Part shown: one piece after another, positions 57,103 through 64,000 of the stretch | How positions within the stretch are numbered: the first letter of the stretch is position 1 | How the letters are laid out: every line of letters starts with the position of its first letter | Assembly (NCBI GenBank): GCA_963765265.1 | Contig: CAVXVN010000003.1 | Coordinates: 1-64,000 of the forward strand | DNA: 64,000 nucleotides | Direction of reading: 5' to 3' | From: Bacillus_BD sp963765265 | Lineage (GTDB): Bacteria; Bacillota; Bacilli; Bacillales; Cytobacillaceae | Notes under the pieces: model-generated | The model's input: the letters and a program-made list of their open reading frames with translations, nothing else | Database searches by the model: none | Told to the model about the DNA's origin: nothing | Made by a program: the position numbers and the translations under genes

Positions 57103-57877
57103 TTGAAAAGGAATAGCGATATAAGAGATGTTATTTACGTCCATTTAAATGAAAATGATCGATATGCACTATCGTACGGAATTACATTTGATGAATTTGT
57201 GTCATGTTTATCAGAATCCATTAATCATTTACTACTGTTAGAGCATCGATTTGATGACGGTGATTTTAATATGCATACGATGCTGGACTATGTGCCAAAG
57301 AAACGAGTGATGAGGCTTGCAAGCGATGATGTATATGAATATGGTGATTTTTGCTGGATTGACTTTGAGGAAATGGAAGGTTTAGACGAAATTCCGGGCC
57401 AGGTGTTGGCAGAATTACTTTATCTCGGTCATGTAAAAGAACCATTGCGACCCCCTTTCTATACTTATTTAGGGAATCGGTATGCCTATTTAGCTCATGA
57501 TGATGGTTGGTTCAATAAAACATATTATCGTGATTTAAATGATTTCTATCGACTCCTTAGCCAGGTGATTCCTATGAAGTTAGGATCCACCAAACCGGAA
57601 AAAATCCTACTCAGGTTTAAAAAAGAAACGAACATACCCTTCCGTTGATCAGCATCTTTTGTTGTCACTAAAAGGTTTTATGAGTGAAGGGTTGGTGTTA
57701 TCATTAAAGGGGATTGTCCAAAACCGTTTAAGAATCGAACTCCCAATGTGGGTGATCGGGGATTTTTCTAATATGGATGATATGTATGAAGAATACGAAA
57801 AGAATAGTAGAAGGACATGTGATGCGAAACTTATTTTTGATAAAAAGTCTCGCGAATGGAAAATGCGATCAAATTAA
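57103..57877 (+). pseudogene. unknown protein, frame broken
   Basis: About 257 residues after joining frames. No membrane helices or signal. Acidic and aromatic-rich: YALSYGITFDEFVSCLSESI, MLDYVPKKRVMRLASDDVYE, GDFCWIDFEEMEGLDEIPGQ, and AYLAHDDGWFNKTYYRDLND. A similar protein family in Bacillus is often mislabelled oxalate:formate antiporter, which this soluble sequence cannot be. TTG 57103 has GGAGG seven bases upstream. One +1 shift near 57640 follows KKETNIPF. The stop is followed by the cobalamin riboswitch region, so it is not part of the B12 operon. Confidence 0.65.
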
Positions 57878-57962
57878 GGACTTTGAGCGATTAGCCTAAT
57901 AATCGGGAAAAAGCCAAACGTTGAGTGAGTACCTAAAAAACACTACCATTGTTTTCCTAACA

Positions 57963-57971
57963 TGCTATAAT
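57963..57971 (+). promoter_or_regulatory. extended -10 of the cobalamin operon
   Basis: TGCTATAAT is an extended -10 box about 35 bases before the riboswitch. No clear -35. Confidence 0.5.
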
Positions 57972-58007
57972 GCATAGTAACGGAAATAATAATTTAATAA
58001 TGTAAGG

Positions 58008-58206
58008 AAATGGGTGTCTTTTTTTATAAGACTTAAAAGGGAAGTTGGTGAAAATCCAACGCGGTCCCGCCACTGTAAAATGGGAGTGACCTGCATATCC
58101 ACTGTACAAATTTGTATGGGAAGGGGCAGCGAACAATGACCATGAGCCAGGAGACCTGCCTAGTTTCTCACGCACCAAAACAACCTACGAGGATAGGGGG
58201 TGTTCG
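58008..58206 (+). ncRNA. cobalamin riboswitch
   Basis: Shows the conserved order of the adenosylcobalamin aptamer: GGGAAGTTGGTGAAAATCCA, ACGCGGTCCCGCCACTGTAA, then the B12 box GAGCCAGGAGACCTGCC, closing with AGGGGGTGTTCGGC. It precedes the btuFCD-cbiB-cobD-cobU operon and is followed by a terminator-like hairpin, so it should turn the operon off when B12 is abundant. Confidence 0.93.
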
Positions 58207-58249
58207 GCAAAGACTAGCCATTATTTTTTAATATAATTACTAGCATACC

Positions 58250-58286
58250 GGCATCTCCTCATTCGTAGGTGGTGCTTTTTATTTTG
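58250..58286 (+). terminator. riboswitch-controlled terminator
   Basis: GGCATCTCC and GGTGGTGC pair through G-U wobbles and are followed by TTTTTATTTT, 44 bases after the aptamer and 23 before btuF. Confidence 0.65.
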
Positions 58287-58308
58287 AAGAAAATGGAGGA
58301 TTTAAAAG

Positions 58309-59294
58309 ATGAAAAGGATTTACACATTATTATTTGCTTTGCTGCTATCTGTTCTTGTACTAGCAGGTTGTGGAGCAAGTGAAGAGAAAGAAACGAATCA
58401 AAGCGAGCAAGGAGCAAAAACAGAACAGACTGAAAAAGTAGCCTTTCCGGTTACGATAAAAGATGCTGCGGATGAAGATGTTGTCATTGAGGCGAAACCA
58501 GAGAAAATCGTCTCACTGATTCCTAGTAATACAGAAATTGCTTTTGCATTAGGGCTTGGTGATGAGATTGTCGGTGTTACTGATTATGATAATTATCCAG
58601 AAGAAGCATTGGAAAAAGAAAAAATTGGTGGAATGGAATTTAATGTAGAGAAAATTATTTCCTTACAGCCTGATCTTGTTCTTGCTCACGGAGGAACTGC
58701 AATGGGAAGTTCTGCAGCAGGACTGCAACAGATTCGTGATGCAGGTATTACGGTACTTGTTGTCAATGATGCGACAAACTTTGCTGAAGTATATGATTCC
58801 ATTGAAATGATTGGGAAGGCAACAGGTAAAGAGGAAGAAGCTGAAACCATTGTTGCTGATATGAAAGCAAAATTGAAGAAATTAAAAGCAAAAGCAGCAA
58901 CAATCAAGGCTGAAGATAAGAAAAGTGTACTATGTTGAAATATCTCAGAGTCTCCTGACTATTATGGCAGCAGGGAAAAATACATTTATAGATGAAATGC
59001 TTACTACGATCATTAATGCTAGAAAATATTGTAACTGAAGAAGGTTGGCCAAAAATTGACCAAGAAGCGATTATTGCAAGTAATCCAGATGTCATTATTA
59101 CGACATATGGATTTTATGTAGAAGATCCAGTTGGACAAGTCACAAGTCGCGAAGGCTGGCAAGATATCAATGCTGTTAAAAACAAGCAAGTAGTGGATGT
59201 TCATTCCGATAAAGTGACACGTCCAGGACCTCGTCTTGTTGAAGGAGTAGAGGAAGTTGCAAAAGCGGTTTATCCAGACATTTTTAACAAATAA
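58309..59294 (+). pseudogene. btuF: cobalamin-binding lipoprotein BtuF, frame broken
   Basis: About 325 residues after joining frames. Lipobox in VLVLAGCGASEE; then the class III binding-protein fold with FPVTIKDAADEDVVIEAKPE, KIVSLIPSNTEIAFALGLGD, VGVTDYDNYPEEA and QPDLVLAHGG, the typical vitamin B12 binder. +1 shifts near 58930 and 59022 affect the last third, which otherwise continues IVTEEGWPKIDQEAIIASNP and ends in KAVYPDIFNK. GGAGG precedes ATG 58309. First gene behind the cobalamin riboswitch; overlaps btuC. Confidence 0.92.
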
Positions 59295-60315
59295 ACCAAT
59301 AGCTTATATAATCGCAGCTAGCTTTTTACTAATCTCCATGCTAGTTGCGATTTCAATCGGTACAGTACATGTACCGGTCACAGATATTCTTTCTATTTTG
59401 AGTGCGAAAATTTTCCACTTATCTACTGAACAAATCGATCCGATGTACACGAATATTGTCTGGAGTATTCGGTTACCACGGGTTTTATTAGCAGGCTTAG
59501 TAGGGGCGTCTCTTGCAATTGCAGGAGCCGCCTTTCAAGGGTTATTAAGGAATCCTCTTGCAGATCCTTATACACTTGGTGTCTCATCAGGAGCATCGGT
59601 GGGCGGGGTTGTCACCATATTTTTTAATTTATCGATACCTTTTATTGGAGCATTTACATTGCCTTTTTTAAGTGTCATTTGCGCATTTATTACGATTCTT
59701 CTTGTTCTTCTTTTCGCTCAAAAAATTGAGCGTTCGATGAAAGTGGAAACGATTATTTTAACAGGAGTTATTTTTAGTTCGTTTTTAGGTGCGTTTATTT
59801 CCCTTATGATTGCTTTAACAGGTGATGAACTTCGACAGATTATTGGCTGGTTACTTGGTAGTGTTTCAATGCGGGGCTGGGATTATATTATCATTATCCT
59901 GCCATTTTTTATTGTTGGATCAATCCTTCTATTAGTAAATGCAAATGAATTGAATGCGATGTCATTTGGTGAAGAGAGGGCAAGACACTTAGGAGTGAAT
60001 GTGCAAAGAAGAAAAATGATGGTTTTAACAGCAGGTTCCATTTTAACGGGTGCTGCCGTATCCGTTTCAGGAACGATCGGATTTGTTGGACTTGTCATTC
60101 CCCATTTAACACGAATTTTATGGGGACCAGATCATAAACATTTATTGCCATTATCGATATTAATGGGAAGTGGCTTTTTAATTTTAGCAGACCTTGTCGC
60201 AAGGACGATTATTTCTCCGACAGAACTGCCAATTGGTGTAATCACAGCATTAATTGGTGCACCGGTATTTGCCCTTATTTTAATTGGTCGTAAAAGGAAG
60301 GAAAGGAGGGGATGA
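59257..60315 (+). CDS. btuC: cobalamin ABC transporter permease BtuC
   Basis: 352 residues, FecCD-type permease with about ten helices. GLLRNPLADPYTLGVSSGAS near residue 105, SFGEERARHLGVNVQRRKMM (the ATPase-coupling region) and GFVGLVIPHLTRILWGPDHK identify it. The TTG at 59257 lies inside the end of btuF, with AAGGAG about nine bases upstream, giving a 38-base overlap. The gene is intact. Confidence 0.9.
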   Translation: MQKRFIQTFLTNKPIAYIIAASFLLISMLVAISIGTVHVPVTDILSILSAKIFHLSTEQIDPMYTNIVWSIRLPRVLLAGLVGASLAIAGAAFQGLLRNPLADPYTLGVSSGASVGGVVTIFFNLSIPFIGAFTLPFLSVICAFITILLVLLFAQKIERSMKVETIILTGVIFSSFLGAFISLMIALTGDELRQIIGWLLGSVSMRGWDYIIIILPFFIVGSILLLVNANELNAMSFGEERARHLGVNVQRRKMMVLTAGSILTGAAVSVSGTIGFVGLVIPHLTRILWGPDHKHLLPLSILMGSGFLILADLVARTIISPTELPIGVITALIGAPVFALILIGRKRKERRG

Positions 60316-61793
60316 CTATATTATCGATTCAACAACTTTATGGAGGTTACGGAAATGAAACCGTACTTTCAGATGTTTCATTAAATATCCATAAGGGTGA
60401 GCTCTTTGGAATTCTCGGACCCAATGGAAGTGGTAAAACAACGTTATTAAAGATGATCAGTGGTGTTTTGCCATTTAAGAGCGGCACTATTTTGCTAAAA
60501 GGACAGCCGATACAAACCTATTCGCCAAAGCAACTTGCTAAGGTCATTGCTGTCCTCTCCCAGCATACCACTGAAGCCTTTTCTTATACGGTAAAAGAAA
60601 CTGTTTCACTTGGTCGTTATGCACATCAAAAAGGCTTTTTTAAAGAATGGAGCGATAAAGACGAGGAAATGGTTCAAAAGGTAATGAATTGGACCGGGAT
60701 CACTACTTTCCAAGATCAGCCCATCCAACTTCTTTCTGGAGGGGAGCGCCAGCGAGTCTTTTTAGCTCAAGCACTGGCACAAGAACCCGAAATTCTTCTA
60801 CTCGATGAACCAACAAACCATCTTGATTTATCTTACCAAAAGGAACTATTGGATTTGTTGAAAAGGTGGACGAGGGAACAAGGATTGACCGTTGTTTCTA
60901 TTTTTCATGATCTTAACTTGGCTGGACTGTACTGTGATCGATTACTCCTGCTTGAAAAAGGGAAAATCAATTGTTATGACTCTCCTAATGAAGTATTAAA
61001 ACAAGAAACGATCCAAGCTGTGTACAAGACGAAGGTTTTAAAACATCCTCATCCAAAGGTGCCGGCTCCACAAATGGTCCTACTCCCAGAAATCGATTCT
61101 TTCGAATGGGGGGAGGAAAAAGTAACGGAATCATGTTTAACTGTTCACGATGAATTCATTATCTTAAAATCACCCACTCCATTACGAACGATGTCCTCAG
61201 GAGTGATTGGTTCAGGAACAGGCTGGCATCATACATTTGTAAACAGACATGTGGATCGAAATTATAATTGCAGCAATCATCGAGAAGAGATGGCTGCCTT
61301 TTTAAGGAGAGAAGGTCTTGAGCCCTCTGAAACCGTTGGAATGATGACCGCTGTTCATACTAGAGATGTGGTGTATCGGTTTTATGAGGAATCTGATTTT
61401 TCCCTATTAGTGGTTGTGACAGCAGGGGTTGGGAACGCCGTTGATGTGGCAAAAAGTTATGAGCATAGCTATCCAGTTAGACCTGGTACGATTAATTCAT
61501 GGGTGTTTGTCAATGGAGAACTAACCGAGGAAGCATTCATCCAGTGTATTATGACGGCGACAGAGGCCAAGGTGAAAGTGCTACATGATCGGGAGATTCG
61601 AGATGCTAATACGGGGACGATCGCTACAGGAACGTCGACGGACAGTATTATGATTGCAGCAACCCAAAAAGGAAAGATGCTTGAATTTGCCGGGACGATT
61701 ACACCGCTTGGAAAATTGATTGGTAAAGGCATCTATGAATGTACGACAGAAGCAATTGAAAAAAGCAGCCAGAGAAGGGCTCATTTATCATGA
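60312..61793 (+). CDS. btuD: BtuD ATPase fused to CbiZ adenosylcobinamide amidohydrolase
   Basis: 493 residues. Residues 1-255 are an ABC ATPase (GILGPNGSGKTTLLKMISG, LLSGGERQRVFLAQALAQ, ILLLDEPTNHLDLS). Residues ~275-490 match CbiZ (MSSGVIGSGTGWHHTFVNRH, ATGTSTDSIMIAATQKG, GTITPLGKLIGKGIYE), which removes the aminopropanol or lower-ligand side chain from imported cobinamides to give cobyric acid. A fusion of this kind is known in Bacillus (YvrA). It couples uptake to remodelling, which CbiB, CobD and CobU downstream then complete. Overlaps btuC by four bases. Confidence 0.93.
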   Translation: MTILSIQQLYGGYGNETVLSDVSLNIHKGELFGILGPNGSGKTTLLKMISGVLPFKSGTILLKGQPIQTYSPKQLAKVIAVLSQHTTEAFSYTVKETVSLGRYAHQKGFFKEWSDKDEEMVQKVMNWTGITTFQDQPIQLLSGGERQRVFLAQALAQEPEILLLDEPTNHLDLSYQKELLDLLKRWTREQGLTVVSIFHDLNLAGLYCDRLLLLEKGKINCYDSPNEVLKQETIQAVYKTKVLKHPHPKVPAPQMVLLPEIDSFEWGEEKVTESCLTVHDEFIILKSPTPLRTMSSGVIGSGTGWHHTFVNRHVDRNYNCSNHREEMAAFLRREGLEPSETVGMMTAVHTRDVVYRFYEESDFSLLVVVTAGVGNAVDVAKSYEHSYPVRPGTINSWVFVNGELTEEAFIQCIMTATEAKVKVLHDREIRDANTGTIATGTSTDSIMIAATQKGKMLEFAGTITPLGKLIGKGIYECTTEAIEKSSQRRAHLS

Positions 61794-62754
61794 TTCAGCA
61801 TTTAATAGCAATCACGATCGCTATTGTGATCGATCTAATTATTGGTGATCCTCCTTCATGGCCACATCCAGTTAAATGGATCGGGACACTCATAGCATGG
61901 CTTGATAAAAGATTGAATCTAAGGCCGCAATCGAAAAAGGAAAGGCATCATGATGTTAATCCTTGTTTTGTTAGCTGTGTTTGTACCCGTGTTGTTTGTG
62001 TCCTGGGTTGCCTATCAGATACATCCTTTGGTAGGCATTATAGTAGAAAGCATTCTGATGGCTACAAGTATTGCTCACAAAAGCTTGAAGGACGCGGCAT
62101 TGGAAGTATATGATCCACTACAAAAAGAAGATTATCAGGAATGCGCGTTTGAAGCTTTCATATATAGTAGGAAGGGATACAGAACAGTTGGGTGAAAGTG
62201 AAATTGTTCGTGGAACGGTTGAAACGGTTGCCGAGAATACGAGTGATGGGGTAACGGCTCCAATGTTTTGGGCATGGATTGGTGGTGCCCCCTTTGCATT
62301 ATTGTACCGTGCCATTAATACTTGTGATTCGATGGTGGGTTATAAAAATGATAAGTATAGTGAATTTGGTTGGGCATCTGCCCGTATGGATGATGTGGTG
62401 AATTGGATCCCAAGTAGATTGACTGGTTTTATCATGTTATGGGCGAATCGACCGCAAAAAACAAAAGTAAAAAAGACTTGGAACATTTTGTTCCGCGATG
62501 CCAAGAAGCATCCAAGTCCGAATAGTGGCTGGTGCGAAGCTGCAGCTGCAGCTATCCTGGGTGTTCAGCTCGGTGGTGTAAATACATATAAAGGAATCGT
62601 TTCAAATCGGGCTCTTATGGGGGATCCGCTTTATCACCTTGAACGGAATGATATCATAAAAATGAATCTTATTTTATCGCGAACGACTTTCTTATTTTTA
62701 CTCATTTTATGGCTAGGAGGTGTGTTCATTGACATGGCCATCACATGGTTCTAA
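61790..62754 (+). pseudogene. cbiB: adenosylcobinamide-phosphate synthase CbiB, frame broken
   Basis: About 320 residues after joining frames. Membrane protein that attaches aminopropanol phosphate to adenosylcobyric acid. DLIIGDPPSWPHPVKWIGTL at the N-terminus and ENTSDGVTAPMFWAWIGGAP in the middle are diagnostic. +1 shifts near 61955 and 62155. The ATG overlaps the btuD-cbiZ stop by four bases, and its end overlaps cobD. Confidence 0.92.
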
Positions 62755-63814
62755 TCCGCACTATTTATACGAAGCTGCTGGGCTGACAAAACCAGACCAA
62801 TTGCTAGATTTCAGCGCTAATATTAATCCACTGGGACCACCCCCTTCGATTCAAAAGAACTGGGAGTCTTTTTTTCAGGGAATTGGACAATATCCTGATC
62901 CTCATACAGCTTCTTTAAAAAGAAAGTTAGCAGAACGGGAAGCCATGAATGAAGAGGAAATCTTAATTGGCAATGGCGGTTCCCAAATCATAAGTCTGGT
63001 TGGAAGACTGCTAGCAGGTAAACGAGTCCTGATTGTTGAACCGGCATTTTCTGAATATGAGAAGGCTTGCCAAGTTAATGATTGTGACCTTTCTTATTTT
63101 CAGTTGGAGGAAGGCTGGGAGATAGACTTTGAAGCGTTGAGAGAAAGGCTTTCCTATGTGGATGCCATGTTTCTTTGTAATCCAAGTAATCCAACCGGTC
63201 TTTATTATTCTCAAGAAGTCATACTGCCGATTTTGATTGAGTGTCAGAAACAAAATTGTCTTCTTATTCTAGATGAAGCGTTTCATGATTTTGTGATGGA
63301 CTATGAGCCAATGGCGCCATTAATCAAGGATTATAAGAATCTGATTCTATTGCGCTCGCTAACGAAAATGTTCGCCATTCCAGGGCTTCGACTTGGTTAC
63401 GTAATTGCTAATCGTGAAATCATTGCAAAGCTATCTGATTACCAACCCCATTGGAGTGTAAATAGCGTGGCGCTTGCCATAGGTAATCTGTGTATAGAGG
63501 AAGATAAGTACATAGAGAATACGGTTCAATTCATCACTTCAGAGCGAAAGGCGTTAGTGACATTTTATGAGGAAAATGGCTTTGAAGTTTCCCCTTCAAA
63601 GGTAAATTTCTATTTGCTAAGGGATTCACAATTAATTGATCAGTATCCACTCTTTCAGTGGTTGCTTAAAAAAGGAATTGTTCCGCGTCATACGTTTAAT
63701 TTTCCAGGACTAGATGGACGATGGCTACGCTTTGCGATTAGAACGTCAGCGGAAAATCGAAAATTGATGGAGGCGGTGCAGGAATGGCGCATGAATCATC
63801 CATTAGCTTTATAA
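62729..63814 (+). CDS. cobD: threonine-phosphate decarboxylase CobD
   Basis: 361 residues. PLP enzyme of the histidinol-phosphate aminotransferase fold that makes (R)-1-amino-2-propanol phosphate, the substrate used by CbiB. SANINPLGPPPSIQKNW, NGGSQIISLVGRLL, FLCNPSNPTGL, LILDEAFHDF and the PLP Lys in RSLTKMFAIPGLRLGY are visible. TTG 62729 is chosen because AGGAGG lies eight bases upstream; the in-frame GTG at 62720 abuts that site. Overlaps both neighbours. Confidence 0.93.
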   Translation: MTWPSHGSNPHYLYEAAGLTKPDQLLDFSANINPLGPPPSIQKNWESFFQGIGQYPDPHTASLKRKLAEREAMNEEEILIGNGGSQIISLVGRLLAGKRVLIVEPAFSEYEKACQVNDCDLSYFQLEEGWEIDFEALRERLSYVDAMFLCNPSNPTGLYYSQEVILPILIECQKQNCLLILDEAFHDFVMDYEPMAPLIKDYKNLILLRSLTKMFAIPGLRLGYVIANREIIAKLSDYQPHWSVNSVALAIGNLCIEEDKYIENTVQFITSERKALVTFYEENGFEVSPSKVNFYLLRDSQLIDQYPLFQWLLKKGIVPRHTFNFPGLDGRWLRFAIRTSAENRKLMEAVQEWRMNHPLAL

Positions 63815-64000
63815 CCGGTGGAGTTCGCAGTGGAAAGAGCTCTTTTGCTGAAAGGATGGCGATGGAATTAGCGCAATCTTTTAATGAAAGTCAACTTCAA
63901 TATATTGCTGCTATGCAGCCGTCAGATGCTGAAATGAAGCAAAGAATAAGCCGTCACAAGGAAGTACGTGTACAGAGTGGATATTGTTGGAAAACGTGGG
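63784..64000 (+). CDS. cobU: adenosylcobinamide kinase/guanylyltransferase CobU (partial)
   Basis: First 72 codons only; the gene runs off the window. ISFITGGVRSGKSSFAERMA is the P-loop of CobU, which phosphorylates adenosylcobinamide and transfers GMP. It overlaps cobD by 31 bases with GGAGG upstream. The last codons (SGYCWKTW) fit the family poorly; the frame two bases on reads TEWILLEN, more typical after RHKEVR, so a frame change near 63972 is possible. Confidence 0.9.
   Translation, partial: MAHESSISFITGGVRSGKSSFAERMAMELAQSFNESQLQYIAAMQPSDAEMKQRISRHKEVRVQSGYCWKTW

Overview
The window is low-GC chromosomal DNA from a spore-forming member of the Bacillaceae (Bacillus, Neobacillus or Peribacillus type). 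The evidence is a long tRNA operon in Bacillus order, strong AGGAGG-type ribosome binding sites with frequent TTG/GTG starts, a sporulation-type diadenylate cyclase (CdaS), a four-subunit aa3 quinol oxidase (qoxABCD), PerR-, MhqR- and Fnr-type boxes, and a perfect Spo0J/ParB parS site. The parS site and the tRNA operon suggest the origin-proximal half of a chromosome.

Layout. 0-1.5 kb: thirteen tRNA genes and a terminator. 1.6-6.6 kb: a coiled-coil HTH protein, then a TetR regulator divergent from an RND exporter. 6.7-9.7 kb: an MhqR-type quinone/electrophile detoxification operon (DoxX, VOC dioxygenase, flavin reductase-like protein, carboxylesterase). 10-14.8 kb: a squalene/phytoene synthase-like gene, two MFS exporters and a GntR/FCD regulator. 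15.1-18.1 kb: PLP synthase pdxST facing a MocR/PdxR-type regulator. 18.4-23.2 kb: a small membrane protein, 2Fe-2S ferredoxin, cdaS, and a DUF1858/DUF438 pair behind Fnr-like and Fur-like boxes. 23.2-29.7 kb: parS, uppP with a DedA gene, an ABC exporter with a GDSL hydrolase, and ilvD. 30-35.8 kb: a polar amino acid (probably cystine) importer facing a D-cysteine desulfhydrase, a PucR regulator and an SDR. 36-48 kb: DNA glycosylase, proC, an amidohydrolase, a second RND exporter, SulP/ArsR and an ABC1 kinase. 48.7-52.6 kb: qoxABCD. 52.8-57.9 kb: Dps, a RodA-type SEDS protein, MgtE and unknown genes. 57.9-64 kb: a cobalamin riboswitch followed by btuF-btuC-btuD/cbiZ-cbiB-cobD-cobU, the last cut by the window end.

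The most striking property is that about fifteen genes, including housekeeping genes, are broken by single-base frame changes. By frame arithmetic about 33 of 35 shifts go in the +1 direction (one base too many). Nine of these lie in qoxB alone, while long neighbours such as sulP are intact. An extra base also interrupts one arm of a non-coding palindrome. The simplest reading is insertion-biased consensus error in this assembly, so these genes are described as single genes and typed pseudogene only because the given sequence does not read through.

Repeated non-coding structures include a REP-like palindrome (core GGTGTCAGGCACC), an element with 14-bp inverted ends that resembles IS200/IS605-TnpB element ends without a tnpB gene, and a 34-bp perfect palindrome containing parS. 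I see no prophage, CRISPR array, intact insertion sequence, or clear new defence or biosynthetic system.
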